Below are positions 8,483 to 21,914 of a stretch of 48,022 nt of DNA, in pieces; the stretch's first letter is position 1, and each line of letters begins with the position of its first letter. Both the position numbers and the translations under genes were made by a program. Origin of the DNA: Citrobacter werkmanii NBRC 105721. Its GTDB lineage: Bacteria; Pseudomonadota; Gammaproteobacteria; Enterobacterales; Enterobacteriaceae. The notes beneath the pieces were generated by a model, which was not told the origin of the DNA, did not search any database, and worked only from the letters and a program-made list of their open reading frames with translations. Location of the stretch: positions 1 to 48,022 of the forward strand of contig BBMW01000006.1 of assembly GCA_000759755.1 (NCBI GenBank), read 5' to 3'.

Positions 8483-9304
8483 ATGCATAAAACCATTGCT
8501 GTGTTACTGGGTTCAATTTTTTTAACTCCTGTCGTTGCGCATGCGGAACAGCCAGCAACGTCCAGCGCTGAAGCAGAAAACATAAAAACGCTGTTTTTTG
8601 GACATGACGATCGCATTAAGGTGACTGACCCAACGCAATCACCATGGGACGCTATCGGACAACTGGAAACCGCCAGCGGTAATCTGTGTACCGCTACGCT
8701 CATTTCACCCCATCTGGCTCTGACTGCCGGACACTGCTTACTTACGCCGCCAAAAGGTAAACCTGATAAGGCCGTGGCGTTACGCTTCGTGTCGAAAAAG
8801 GGTATCTGGCGTTATGAAATCCACGGAATTGAAGGCCGGGTAGATCCTTCCCTCGGCAAACGTTTAAAAGCCGATGGTGATGGCTGGATTGTGCCCCCCT
8901 CCGCCGCCCCATGGGATTTTGGTCTGGTGGTGTTGCGTTATCCACCTTCCGGAATCACACCGCTGCCATTATTTGAAGGTGATAAAGCGGCGTTAACCGC
9001 GGCGCTGAAAACCGCGGATCGTCAAGTCACACAGTCGGGCTATCCGGAAGATCATCTTGACGATTTGTACACACATCAGGATTGCGTAGTAACCGGCTGG
9101 GCGCAAAATACCGTTTTGTCACATCAGTGCGATACGCTCCCGGGCGACAGTGGGTCGCCATTGATGCTGAAGACGGATTCCGGCTGGCAATTGATTGGCG
9201 TACAAAGCTCCGCTCCGGCGGCGAAAGATCGCTGGCGGGCAGATAACCGCGCGATTTCCGTGACCGGATTTCGCGACAAACTGGAAGCGCTCGCCAAGGG
9301 ATAA
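8483..9304 (+). CDS. ydgD: Trypsin-like serine protease YdgD
   Basis: A 273-residue exported protein with a signal peptide ending near AHA (residues 18-21). The chymotrypsin-fold catalytic triad is visible: H84 in TAGHC, D145 in WDFGLVVL and S223 in GDSGSP. C69 and C85 likely form the usual disulfide next to the active histidine. The length equals E. coli YdgD. It is predicted to be a periplasmic protease or glutamyl-endopeptidase-like enzyme; its substrate is unknown. It follows asr and ydgU, and processing of Asr in the periplasm is a tempting but unproven role. Confidence 0.92.
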   Translation: MHKTIAVLLGSIFLTPVVAHAEQPATSSAEAENIKTLFFGHDDRIKVTDPTQSPWDAIGQLETASGNLCTATLISPHLALTAGHCLLTPPKGKPDKAVALRFVSKKGIWRYEIHGIEGRVDPSLGKRLKADGDGWIVPPSAAPWDFGLVVLRYPPSGITPLPLFEGDKAALTAALKTADRQVTQSGYPEDHLDDLYTHQDCVVTGWAQNTVLSHQCDTLPGDSGSPLMLKTDSGWQLIGVQSSAPAAKDRWRADNRAISVTGFRDKLEALAKG

Positions 9305-9308
9305 CACA

Positions 9309-9336
9309 TGCTGCCCGCATTACGGGCAGCACTTTT
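9309..9336 (+). terminator. Terminator after ydgD
   Basis: A perfect 9-bp stem (TGCTGCCCG/CGGGCAGCA, loop CATTA) is followed by CTTTTAT and ends next to the convergent mdtI stop. Confidence 0.8.
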
Positions 9337-9337
9337 A

Positions 9338-9667
9338 TCAGGCTAGTTTTATCATGATCATTCCGGCCAACAGCAATGCCACGCCGATCCAGCCTTTATT
9401 GTTCAGACGCTGACCAAACAGCACCCAGCCTGCGGCTAACGTCGCGGCAATCCCGAATCCGCCCCATAAGGCATAGGCGACGGAGAGATCGATGCCTTTT
9501 ACCGCCTGCGACAGCGCACTAAAAGCCGCTAAAACTGCAGCCAGCGACAGCACGCCATAAGCCTTGCGGCGAAAACCATCAGAAAACTTCAAAAAGACGT
9601 TAGCCACGATTTCCAGAACGATGGCCATGCCAAGCCACGCGCCGTGTACCCATTCAAACTGCTGCAT
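9338..9667 (-). CDS. mdtI: Spermidine exporter subunit MdtI
   Basis: A 109-residue small multidrug resistance (SMR) protein with four helices. It pairs with MdtJ as a heteromeric spermidine exporter. The conserved membrane glutamate of the family is seen in helix 1 (VLEIVANVF). The length equals E. coli MdtI. Its start overlaps the end of mdtJ by 14 bases, so the order of transcription is mdtJ-mdtI. Confidence 0.94.
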   Translation of the reverse strand: MQQFEWVHGAWLGMAIVLEIVANVFLKFSDGFRRKAYGVLSLAAVLAAFSALSQAVKGIDLSVAYALWGGFGIAATLAAGWVLFGQRLNNKGWIGVALLLAGMIMIKLA

Positions 9668-10016
9668 GGGTCACCTCTCTGCCCGCTTTTGCAGGTTTTC
9701 GTGTACCGGATTTAATCAGCACAATACCTACCACCAGCGAGACCAGACCAGCCACCTTCATCGTGGACAAGGTTTCGTCAAATAGCAGCACGCTAAACAG
9801 CGTAATAAATAAAATACCGATACCTTCCCATAAGGCATAAGCTACGCCGAGGGCAATTTTTTTAACGGCAAAACTGAGAAAAATATACGATAAGGCGATC
9901 ATTACCAGCATTAAAATAAAGCCCGCATTACCATGGCCCACGCTCGCCCATTTCATTGACAGCGTACCGGTAATTTCAGCCGCGATGGCCAGACCTAATA
10001 ATATCCAGTAAAACAT
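9654..10016 (-). CDS. mdtJ: Spermidine exporter subunit MdtJ
   Basis: A 120-residue SMR protein with four helices, the partner of MdtI. The family glutamate lies in [15 protein letters not shown], and the segment [11 protein letters not shown] is characteristic. One residue shorter than E. coli MdtJ (121 aa as I recall). It is the first gene of mdtJI and has a clear ribosome binding site on the minus strand (CAGGAGAAGC before the ATG). In E. coli the operon responds to spermidine and is repressed by H-NS; the long upstream gap fits regulated expression. Confidence 0.94.
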   Translation of the reverse strand: MFYWILLGLAIAAEITGTLSMKWASVGHGNAGFILMLVMIALSYIFLSFAVKKIALGVAYALWEGIGILFITLFSVLLFDETLSTMKVAGLVSLVVGIVLIKSGTRKPAKAGREVTHAAV

Positions 10017-10435
10017 GATGCTTCTCCTGCTTGAGAATATAGTCCTTTGGGCCTACTGCATGCAGTAAACCAAAAAATAAAATCAGTTAGCTCAGCGCAC
10101 AGCGCCAGCTCAGGCAGAAGAAAGGACTAAAGCGCGTTGCGCCAGTGTTGCTCACCCGCAAGCAGGAAAGTGGAAGAGGTACGAAGAAGTGTAGGTAAAA
10201 GCAAAAACATCCTGAACATATTGTCCATAATATTACAATTATCCGCAGTGTTGCTTCTCATCATCGCGGATGATAATTGTCCTCGGTAGTTAAACACAGA
10301 TGATTTGTATCATAGGTTCATTACGAACTCAAAGCCTTTTCACTTCTTTACCAGCCCCGTTTGATTTTTGTTATAACGGCTCGAGGCAAATCACATTATT
10401 ATTCAGATTCAAAAATTAAAAACGCAGGAATACAC
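10017..10435. other. 419-bp divergent regulatory gap, mdtJ/tqsA
   Basis: No coding sequence is recognised. The gap must hold both the mdtJI and tqsA promoters. A perfect 14-bp palindrome (TACTGCATGCAGTA) lies at 10054-10067, about 38 bases upstream of mdtJ. The tqsA half is AT-rich. The tqsA ribosome site (CAGGAA) is at about 10423. Confidence 0.6.
10054..10067. promoter_or_regulatory. 14-bp perfect palindrome upstream of mdtJI
   Basis: TACTGCATGCAGTA reads the same on both strands and is close to the start of mdtJ, in the region expected for the promoter or 5' leader. It could be an operator. No regulator is assigned. Confidence 0.35.
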
Positions 10436-11470
10436 ATGGCGAAACCGATCATCACGCTTAACGGGTTAAAAATAGTCATTATGCTGGGCATGCTGGTTAT
10501 CATACTGAGCGGCATCCGCTTTGCCGCAGATATCATTGTGCCCTTTATTCTGGCATTATTTATTGCCGTTGTGCTGAACCCTGTGGTGCAACGCATGGTG
10601 AAACTTCGCATACCGCGCGTATTCGCAGTGTCATTGCTGATCGTCATTATTGTGATGCTAATGGTGCTGCTATTAGCCTACTTAGGTACATCCTTAAATG
10701 AGCTTGCGCGGACGCTACCGCAATACCGTTCTTCACTGGTTATCCCGCTGAAAAATCTCGAGCCGTGGCTACAGCGCGCAGGGATCGGCGTTTCGGTAGA
10801 TGAGCTCGTCAAATACATTGATCCGAACGCGGCTATGACGCTGGTCACTAATTTACTGACGCAGCTGTCTAATGCCATGTCATCGATATTTTTACTGCTG
10901 CTGACGGTGGTTTTTATGCTGTTGGAAGTCCCGCAACTGCCCAATAAACTAAAACAAATGATGAGTCGGCCCATTGAGGGAATGGCGGCAATTCAACGCG
11001 CCATCGACAGCGTATCCCACTATCTGGTACTAAAAACGGCAATCAGCATTGTGACCGGTCTGGTCGCCTGGGGCATGCTCGCCGCCCTCGACGTGCGCTT
11101 TGCCTTTGTCTGGGGATTGCTGGCCTTTGCCCTTAACTATATTCCTAATATCGGTTCCGTACTGGCAGCCATCCCCCCTATTGCTCAGGTGCTGGCATTT
11201 AGCGGTCTTTACGACGCCCTGGTGGTGCTGGCGGGTTATCTGGTCATTAACCTGGTGTTTGGGAATATCCTCGAACCGCGGATTATGGGACGTGGGCTTG
11301 GGCTGTCCACGCTGGTGGTGTTTCTGTCGTTGATCTTCTGGGGCTGGTTGCTGGGTCCTGTGGGGATGCTGCTTTCTGTCCCGCTGACCATCATCGTTAA
11401 AATTGCGCTTGAGCAAACCAACGGCGGGCAAAGCATTGCCGTTCTGCTTAGCGATCTCAACAAAGCGTAA
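10436..11470 (+). CDS. tqsA: AI-2 exporter TqsA
   Basis: A 344-residue inner-membrane protein of the AI-2E (PerM-like) family, which exports the quorum signal autoinducer-2. Several hydrophobic helices are visible, with conserved segments [23 protein letters not shown] and [16 protein letters not shown]-type motifs in the C-terminal half. The start at 10436 ([10 protein letters not shown]) matches E. coli TqsA in sequence and total length; a start at 10361 would add 25 unlikely residues. It is divergent from mdtJI and ends at a bidirectional terminator. Confidence 0.94.
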   Translation: MAKPIITLNGLKIVIMLGMLVIILSGIRFAADIIVPFILALFIAVVLNPVVQRMVKLRIPRVFAVSLLIVIIVMLMVLLLAYLGTSLNELARTLPQYRSSLVIPLKNLEPWLQRAGIGVSVDELVKYIDPNAAMTLVTNLLTQLSNAMSSIFLLLLTVVFMLLEVPQLPNKLKQMMSRPIEGMAAIQRAIDSVSHYLVLKTAISIVTGLVAWGMLAALDVRFAFVWGLLAFALNYIPNIGSVLAAIPPIAQVLAFSGLYDALVVLAGYLVINLVFGNILEPRIMGRGLGLSTLVVFLSLIFWGWLLGPVGMLLSVPLTIIVKIALEQTNGGQSIAVLLSDLNKA

Positions 11471-11476
11471 ATTGTC

Positions 11477-11500
11477 GCCCCGCCTGCGCGGGGCTTTCGT
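11477..11500. terminator. Terminator between tqsA and MFS gene
   Basis: A 7-bp GC stem (GCCCCGC/GCGGGGC, loop CTGC) followed by TTTCGTTTA on the + strand. It lies between convergent genes. Confidence 0.75.
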
Positions 11501-12697
11501 TTATCGTTTAGCACGTAGCGCCAGGGTGGCACTCAACAACGTAAATAACGCAATTATCCACGCCATGGTCCATGGCGTGCCGTCACTGAAAGCGGCCAGC
11601 AGTAATGATGAGATGATCCCGCTACCGTACTGTAATGCGCCAATCAGCGCGGAGGCTGAACCAGCGATGTTCGGTACCGCATCCAGCGCTGCGGCCGTTG
11701 AGGTGGCCGCAATAATGCCGTTCATTGAGAACAACAGGAATATGGTAATGATAATGGCCACAATTCCCCCGGACTCCAGCTTAACCAACAGGGCAAGCGC
11801 AACCGCAGCCAGCGCCGCCAGCATCGTCGCATATTTCAACAGTTGCTCCAGGGGATGCCGTTGCACCAGCCTACGGTTTAACACGCTCATCGCCATGACG
11901 CCGACAATATTTAGCGCAAACAGCCAGCCATAATGCTGAGGATCAACATGGTAATAGCTAATATAAACAAATGGCGATCCGGTAATAAACGCATACGCGC
12001 CGACGTAATAAAACGTCAGGCTCAGGGTGTAGCGCATAAAACGCCCATTAGATAACAGGGAACGGTAATTACGAAATGCGCCCGTCAGAGAAGCTTTCAC
12101 CCGTTTTGCTTCAGGTAGTGTTTCTGGTAGCCAACATAAAGAGACACACATTAGCGCGCCAATCAGCACCAGCAGCCAAAAAACTGCGTGCCAGGTGCTC
12201 AGGCGAATAATTTGCCCGCCAATCAATGGCCCAGCTATCGGCGCAATCGCCATTATCAGCACCAGCGTCGAGAGCATTTGCGCCGCACGGGTACGCGCAA
12301 AGAGATCGCGGATCATTGCCCGGGCCAACATAGGCCCAGTACAGGCGCCAAGGGCCTGAAATACCCGCCAGAAAACAATCTGCGTGATGCTTGTAGACAA
12401 CGCACATCCTGCAGACCCGATGATAAAAAGCACCATGCCAATAAACAGCGGTTTACGCCTGCCCAGATGATCGCTGATCGGTCCCCAAATCAGCTGTGCG
12501 ATAGTAAAACCTACCAAAAATCCGGTGATCGTAAGTTCTACATTGCCATGTAAATCCGTGGCCATTGTCGGCATTGCCGGAAGATAAATATCGGTAGAAA
12601 GTGAGGTAAAGGCCATCAGGCCACTGAGGATCAGAATAAAACTAAGGCCGGTGTGGCTTGCTGTAGCCACCGGCGATGCCTGTTCATTTTTACGCAT
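11501..12697 (-). CDS. Bcr/CflA-type MFS drug efflux transporter
   Basis: A 398-residue major facilitator protein with about twelve helices. It resembles the Bcr/CmlA/CflA drug:H+ antiporter subgroup: the first-helix segment STDIYLPAMP is a hallmark, and motif A appears as GPISDHLGRRKP. The motif C-like AIAPIAGPLIGG is also present, supporting antiport. The substrate is unknown. It starts at 12697 with MRKNEQ. It is not part of the E. coli K-12 tqsA-pntB interval as I know it, so it is an accessory insertion together with the aldo/keto reductase upstream. Confidence 0.85.
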   Translation of the reverse strand: MRKNEQASPVATASHTGLSFILILSGLMAFTSLSTDIYLPAMPTMATDLHGNVELTITGFLVGFTIAQLIWGPISDHLGRRKPLFIGMVLFIIGSAGCALSTSITQIVFWRVFQALGACTGPMLARAMIRDLFARTRAAQMLSTLVLIMAIAPIAGPLIGGQIIRLSTWHAVFWLLVLIGALMCVSLCWLPETLPEAKRVKASLTGAFRNYRSLLSNGRFMRYTLSLTFYYVGAYAFITGSPFVYISYYHVDPQHYGWLFALNIVGVMAMSVLNRRLVQRHPLEQLLKYATMLAALAAVALALLVKLESGGIVAIIITIFLLFSMNGIIAATSTAAALDAVPNIAGSASALIGALQYGSGIISSLLLAAFSDGTPWTMAWIIALFTLLSATLALRAKR

Positions 12698-12919
12698 AGC
12701 GCTCTGTCATGTTGAAGAAACAGACCGCAGTATATATGCGACGTATTGCGGTGATTAGAGGGCTAAAACGGCATAAGTTTATGAACCATAATCATGAATA
12801 ATGGCAACGTTAGCGGCAGATATTGTGATTCAACGCCAGTATTTGCTATCCAGAAATGAATTTAACTCATAGGTCCATGCGGGATTCACAGACTAATAGT
12901 ACCAACAGAAAATTGCTAA

Positions 12920-13810
<891 letters not shown>

Positions 13811-13841
13811 AAAAACGGCCTCCGCAGAGGCCGTCTTACTT
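13811..13841. terminator. Bidirectional terminator, aldo/keto reductase and pntAB
   Basis: A perfect 8-bp stem (ACGGCCTC/GAGGCCGT, loop CGCA). Read on the minus strand it is followed by a T run, a textbook terminator for pntAB. On the + strand it is followed by CTTACTTTT. Confidence 0.85.
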
Positions 13842-13852
13842 TTAACTAGCGA

Positions 13853-15244
<1,392 letters not shown>

Positions 15245-15251
15245 TTACCCC

Positions 15252-17306
<2,055 letters not shown>

Positions 17307-18251
17307 ATGAAGCTTAAGAACACTCTCCTGGCGTCCGCACTTATTTCTGCGACTGCTTTTTCTGTAAATGCAGCGACAGAATTGACGCCGGAGCAAGCTG
17401 CTGCCCTGAAACCCTATGACCGCATTGTGGTTACCGGTCGTTTTAATGCGATCGGCGACGCGGTGAATGCCGTATCACGTCGTGCAGATAAAGACGGTGC
17501 AGCCTCTTTTTATGTTGTTGATACCTCAGATTTTGGCAGTGGCGGTAACTGGCGCGTTGTAGCCGACATCTATAAAGCCGACGCTGAAAAAGCGGAAGCA
17601 TCCAAAAACCGTATCATTAACGGTGTGATGGAGTTACCTAAAGATCAGGCCGTTCTGATAGAACCTTACGATACCGTTACGGTACAGGGCTTCTACCGCA
17701 GCCAGCCTGAAGTGAATGATGCCATCACCAAAGCGGCAAAAGAGAAAGGGGCTTACTCCTTCTATATCGTTCGCCAGGTCGATGCCAACCAGGGTGGTAA
17801 CCAGCGTATTACCGCATTCATCTATAAAGCGGATGCGAAAAAACGCGTAGTACAAAGCCCTGATGCAATTCCGGCTGATTCTGATGCCGGTCGCGCCGCG
17901 TTAGCTGCCGGCGGTGAAGCTGCGAAGAAAGTTGAGATCCCGGGCGTTGCGACTACCGCATCTCCGAGTGCTGAAGTTGGTCGCTTCTTCGAAACGCAAT
18001 CCACCAAAGGTGGACGTTACACCGTCACGCTGCCGGATGGAACGAAAGTTGAAGAGCTGAACAAAGCGACTGCTGCCATGATGGTTCCGTTCGACAGCAT
18101 CAAGTTCACCGGTAACTACGGTAATATGACCGAAGTCTCTTATCAGGTTGCCAAGCGCGCAGCGAAGAAAGGCGCGAAGTATTATCACATTACTCGCCAG
18201 TGGTCAGAACGTGGTAACAACATGACCATTAGCGCTGACCTGTATAAGTAA
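17307..18251 (+). CDS. ydgH: Periplasmic three-domain DUF1471 protein YdgH
   Basis: A 314-residue secreted protein with a signal peptide (cleavage near VNAA, residue about 22). It contains three copies of the DUF1471 (YhcN/BhsA/McbA) fold, at about residues 33-90, 115-175 and 250-313, each with a PYD/PFD turn, a basic helix and a final strand ending in YK. The first two repeats share AxLxPYD and FYVV/FYIV. The length equals E. coli YdgH. Single-domain relatives act in stress and biofilm; the function of this triple form is poorly known, with reports of envelope-related roles. A strong terminator follows. Confidence 0.94.
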   Translation: MKLKNTLLASALISATAFSVNAATELTPEQAAALKPYDRIVVTGRFNAIGDAVNAVSRRADKDGAASFYVVDTSDFGSGGNWRVVADIYKADAEKAEASKNRIINGVMELPKDQAVLIEPYDTVTVQGFYRSQPEVNDAITKAAKEKGAYSFYIVRQVDANQGGNQRITAFIYKADAKKRVVQSPDAIPADSDAGRAALAAGGEAAKKVEIPGVATTASPSAEVGRFFETQSTKGGRYTVTLPDGTKVEELNKATAAMMVPFDSIKFTGNYGNMTEVSYQVAKRAAKKGAKYYHITRQWSERGNNMTISADLYK

Positions 18252-18264
18252 TATCCTATGCTCT

Positions 18265-18299
18265 ATCAGGTCTACAGCTCCTGTAGGCCTGATAATTTT
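18265..18299 (+). terminator. Terminator after ydgH
   Basis: A 13-bp stem (ATCAGG-T-CTACAG paired with CTGTAG-G-CCTGAT, one U-G pair) with a 3-base loop, followed by AATTTT. Confidence 0.85.
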
Positions 18300-18496
18300 C
18301 CCTCGTTAAATCCTCAGTCCGAACAAAAACACGAATATTAAGACAACTTTTCACACTATTAGTCACAAATCTCTCTATCCCCATTGCATGCGTTCTCTTC
18401 TCTCCGTAAAATCCCGCGCCTTAGTGGCTTTCACCATTTTTATGCGGTTTGCCAAAATAATTATTCTCTCACTCTCGTTTTAGTAACTGGATACAA

Positions 18497-19879
18497 ATGG
18501 AAAAGAAATTGGGTCTGAGCGCACTGACCGCGCTGGTTCTAAGCTCAATGCTCGGCGCTGGTGTTTTCAGCCTGCCACAAAATATGGCGGCGGTTGCCAG
18601 CCCGGCTGCATTACTGATTGGTTGGGCGATTACCGGTGCGGGTATTCTGCTGCTCGCCTTTGCCATGCTGATCCTGACGCGTATCCGACCTGATCTGGAC
18701 GGTGGAATTTTTACCTACGCGCGCGAAGGTTTCGGGGAACTGATTGGCTTCTGCTCTGCATGGGGATACTGGCTGTGCGCCGTTATCGCTAACGTTTCGT
18801 ATCTGGTTATCGTCTTCTCTGCGCTCAGCTTCTTTACCGACACGCCGGAATTACGCCTTTTTGGCGATGGTAATACCTGGCAGGCTATCGTTGGCGCATC
18901 AACGCTGCTGTGGATAGTCCATTTTCTGGTGCTGCGTGGGGTGCAAACCGCAGCCAGCATTAATCTGGTTGCGACCCTGGCCAAATTGCTGCCGCTTGGC
19001 CTGTTTATCGTGCTGGCGTTCATGCTATTTAAACTCGATACCTTCAGTCTGGATTTTACCGGCGTCGCGTTAGGCGTCCCCGTCTGGGAGCAGGTCAAAA
19101 ACACTATGCTCATTACCCTGTGGGTATTCATCGGTGTGGAAGGCGCAGTGGTGGTTTCCGCCCGCGCACGAAACAAACGCGATGTCGGACGCGCCACGCT
19201 GCTGGCGGTGCTTGCCGCGCTGGGCGTTTATCTGTTGGTCACCCTGCTGTCGCTGGGTGTTGTTGCGCGTCCCGAACTGGCAGAAATCCGCAACCCATCA
19301 ATGGCCGGTCTGATGGTTAAAATGATGGGACCATGGGGCGAAATTATTATCGCCGCGGGCCTGATTGTCTCCGTTTGCGGAGCCTATTTAAGCTGGACGA
19401 TTATGGCGGCGGAAGTACCGTTCCTCGCCTCTACCCACAAAGCGTTCCCACGGATTTTCGCGCGTCAGAATGCGCAGGGTGCGCCATCCGCGTCGTTGTG
19501 GCTGACCAATATCTGCGTCCAAATCTGTCTGGTGCTGATCTGGCTCACAGGTTCCGACTACAATACGTTACTGACCATTGCCTCAGAGATGATTCTGGTG
19601 CCCTATTTGCTGGTCGGCGCATTTTTGCTGAAAATAGCTACCCGTCCGTTGCATAAAGCAGTTGGTGTCGGTGCGAGCATTTATGGCATATGGTTATTGT
19701 ATGCGTCAGGTCCGATGCACCTGCTGCTGTCTGTGGTGCTGTACGCGCCAGGACTACTGGTTTTCCTTTATGCCCGTAAAACACACGCGCACGAAAATGT
19801 ATTAAAACGTCAGGAGATGGCGCTGATCGGCCTGCTGCTTATTGCTGCAGTTCCGGCGACCTGGATGTTGGTGGGGTAA
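18497..19879 (+). CDS. ydgI: APC family antiporter YdgI (ArcD-like)
   Basis: A 460-residue inner-membrane amino acid antiporter of the APC superfamily, basic amino acid/polyamine antiporter group, resembling arginine/ornithine antiporter ArcD. The helix 1 substrate motif SSMLGAGVFSLPQ is present and about twelve to thirteen helices are seen. The length equals E. coli YdgI. Arginine/ornithine exchange is inferred from family. It starts 245 bases after ydgH, beyond a terminator. Confidence 0.92.
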   Translation: MEKKLGLSALTALVLSSMLGAGVFSLPQNMAAVASPAALLIGWAITGAGILLLAFAMLILTRIRPDLDGGIFTYAREGFGELIGFCSAWGYWLCAVIANVSYLVIVFSALSFFTDTPELRLFGDGNTWQAIVGASTLLWIVHFLVLRGVQTAASINLVATLAKLLPLGLFIVLAFMLFKLDTFSLDFTGVALGVPVWEQVKNTMLITLWVFIGVEGAVVVSARARNKRDVGRATLLAVLAALGVYLLVTLLSLGVVARPELAEIRNPSMAGLMVKMMGPWGEIIIAAGLIVSVCGAYLSWTIMAAEVPFLASTHKAFPRIFARQNAQGAPSASLWLTNICVQICLVLIWLTGSDYNTLLTIASEMILVPYLLVGAFLLKIATRPLHKAVGVGASIYGIWLLYASGPMHLLLSVVLYAPGLLVFLYARKTHAHENVLKRQEMALIGLLLIAAVPATWMLVG

Positions 19880-19915
19880 CGCTATCCCCATCGTTTGCGA
19901 AACCTGGAGATTACG

Positions 19916-20638
19916 ATGGGTAAAAAGCCCCCTTTGCCGATTCTTATCACTGGAGGAGGTCGTCGCATCGGCCTCGCCGTCGCATGGCATTTTCTCAATC
20001 AAAAACAGCCAGTTATTGTCAGCTACCGGACACATTACCCGGCCATTGATGGCTTATGCGAAGCTGGCGCGTTGTGTATCCAGGCTGACTTTTCTACCGA
20101 TAAAGGCGTGTTAGCCTTTGCCGATGAGGTTAAAAGACAGACGAACGGTTTGCGCGCCATTGTGCATAATGCCAGTGCCTGGGTGGCAGAAAAGCCGGGC
20201 GCGCCGCTAACCGAAGTGCTGTCGGCCATGATGCAAATTCATGTCAATACGCCCTACTTACTCAACCACGCCCTGGAAGAGTTGTTACGCGGTCACGGAC
20301 ATGCAGCCAGCGATATTATCCATTTTACGGATTATGTTGTAGAGCGTGGCAGCGACAAGCACATTGCTTATGCTGCCAGTAAAGCGGCGCTGGACAATAT
20401 GACTCGCTCATTCGCCCGCAAACTGGCACCAGAAGTCAAAGTGAATGCAATTGCCCCCTCGCTGATTCTGTTCAACGAGAGTGACGATGCTGAATATCGC
20501 CAGCAGGCTCTGAATAAATCATTGATGAAAACGGCGCCCGGTGAAAAAGAAGTCATTGATTTAATTGACTATCTATTAACCAGTTGCTTTGTCACAGGAC
20601 GTAGTTTTGCCCTTGATGGCGGGCGTCATCTGCGTTAA
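19916..20638 (+). CDS. folM: Dihydromonapterin reductase FolM
   Basis: A 240-residue short-chain dehydrogenase/reductase that reduces dihydromonapterin to tetrahydromonapterin and has weak dihydrofolate reductase activity. The cofactor loop TGGGRRIG (residues 12-19) has the arginine pair typical of pteridine-type reductases using NADPH. The catalytic YxxxK is Y152-K156 in AYAASK. The start at 19916 (MGKK) matches E. coli; seven extra residues from 19895 are not expected. Its stop overlaps that of the convergent ydgC by 4 bases. Confidence 0.94.
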   Translation: MGKKPPLPILITGGGRRIGLAVAWHFLNQKQPVIVSYRTHYPAIDGLCEAGALCIQADFSTDKGVLAFADEVKRQTNGLRAIVHNASAWVAEKPGAPLTEVLSAMMQIHVNTPYLLNHALEELLRGHGHAASDIIHFTDYVVERGSDKHIAYAASKAALDNMTRSFARKLAPEVKVNAIAPSLILFNESDDAEYRQQALNKSLMKTAPGEKEVIDLIDYLLTSCFVTGRSFALDGGRHLR

Positions 20639-20970
20639 TGCAGTTTTATCCAACAAAAAATCAGCAACCACGCGCTCAGGCTCCAGCACACCACTGACCC
20701 GCCGAGCGCGACGGGTAAGCGCATAAATCCAGTGAAATACCACAGCGAAACGAGGTAGACAAAATAGGGAATAATTGACCACATGCTGAATACAATGGTG
20801 GTACGCAACGCCTCGATCCCACGTTCACTGGCCACGATATAATGGGCAATCAACGCGAATGTCGGGAACAGCGGGATTAATCCAGCAATATAGTAATTCT
20901 TTGTTTTAGCGAGCAAACCAATCAATACGACCACCAGCGCACCAAGCGCCGCTTTGATAACGAGTCCCAT
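20635..20970 (-). CDS. ydgC: GlpM family inner membrane protein YdgC
   Basis: A 111-residue polytopic protein (four helices) of the GlpM family, nearly identical to E. coli YdgC. In Pseudomonas a relative affects alginate production; the function here is unknown. The ATG at 20970 is chosen over a GTG one codon upstream, with AGGCAGGG before it. Its 3' end overlaps folM tail to tail. Confidence 0.9.
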   Translation of the reverse strand: MGLVIKAALGALVVVLIGLLAKTKNYYIAGLIPLFPTFALIAHYIVASERGIEALRTTIVFSMWSIIPYFVYLVSLWYFTGFMRLPVALGGSVVCWSLSAWLLIFCWIKLH

Positions 20971-21096
20971 CACCCTGCCTTAACACATCAATAACATCAG
21001 CCCCTAGCATAACGGAAGCGTTCTTGTTTAGAAAAGATTAATGGAAGGAAAAACGAGGGCGGTGTATGTTGGCGTTTTATATTCAAAATGAATGAT

Positions 21097-21831
21097 ATGA
21101 ACACCATCGTATTTGTTGAAGATGATCCCGAAGTTGGCTCGCTGATTGCCGCCTATCTGGCCCGGCATGACATTGAGGTTATCCTTGAACCTCGTGGTGA
21201 TTTGGCTGAGGAGAAAATCCTGCAAGTTCGACCCGATCTGGTGTTATTAGATATCATGCTGCCGGGCAAAGACGGGATGACAATCTGCCGCGATTTACGT
21301 GGACGCTGGCAGGGTCCGATTGTCCTGCTGACCTCTCTGGACAGCGACATGAACCATATCCTGGCGCTGGAAATGGGTGCCTGCGACTACATCCTTAAAA
21401 CAACGCCTCCGGCCGTGCTGCTTGCACGGCTACGCCTGCATTTGCGTCAGAGCGAACATTCAGCCCAGTCTAAAGGTATTCAGGCAACGACCATCACACC
21501 GCATACCACGCTACGCTTTGGTACACTCACTATCGACCCAACCAACCGCTCCGTGCTACTCGGCGGTAAGCAAGTCTCTCTTTCCACCGCCGATTTTGAA
21601 TTATTGTGGGAGCTGGCAACCCATGCCGGGCAGATTATGGACCGCGATGCGTTGCTGAAGAACCTGCGCGGTGTAAGCTATGACGGTATGGATCGCAGCG
21701 TCGATGTGGCGATTTCCCGGTTACGTAAAAAACTGCTCGATAACGCCATAGAGCCCTATCGAATCAAAACGGTACGTAACAAAGGTTACCTGTTCGCACC
21801 GCACGCCTGGGACGATGAATCTGACAAGTAA
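21097..21831 (+). CDS. rstA: Response regulator RstA
   Basis: A 244-residue OmpR-family regulator (247 if translation begins at the in-frame ATG at 21088). The receiver domain has the phosphoacceptor aspartate in LLDIMLPGKDG and the lysine in ILKTTPP; the C-terminal winged helix has DFELLWELATHAGQ and TVRNKGYLF. It activates asr and other genes under acid or PhoPQ-inducing conditions. No clear ribosome site separates the two starts. A PhoP-box-like hexamer (TGTTTA, 21025-21030) with an imperfect partner after 5 bases (GATTAA) lies upstream; E. coli rstA is PhoP-controlled, but spacing to a -10 is unclear. Its kinase gene rstB is normally next but here begins 2.7 kb away. Confidence 0.93.
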   Translation: MNTIVFVEDDPEVGSLIAAYLARHDIEVILEPRGDLAEEKILQVRPDLVLLDIMLPGKDGMTICRDLRGRWQGPIVLLTSLDSDMNHILALEMGACDYILKTTPPAVLLARLRLHLRQSEHSAQSKGIQATTITPHTTLRFGTLTIDPTNRSVLLGGKQVSLSTADFELLWELATHAGQIMDRDALLKNLRGVSYDGMDRSVDVAISRLRKKLLDNAIEPYRIKTVRNKGYLFAPHAWDDESDK

Positions 21832-21838
21832 ACCCATC

Positions 21839-21863
21839 GGGCCGTATCCCGCTTATACGGCCC
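21839..21863. terminator. Hairpin between convergent rstA and nixA-like gene
   Basis: A 9-bp stem (GGGCCGTAT/ATACGGCCC) directly after rstA. No good T run follows on either strand, so this may be an imperfect terminator or an end-protecting hairpin. Confidence 0.5.
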
Positions 21864-21914
21864 CAAAAACGTGACAACGTCACAGAAATCTATTAATCGG
21901 CTTTCGCTTGTATC

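Noticed and set aside
21025-21041. PhoP box upstream of rstA
   Set aside because: Only the first half (TGTTTA) is good; the second (GATTAA) matches poorly and no -10 lies at the expected distance. Mentioned under rstA but not called.
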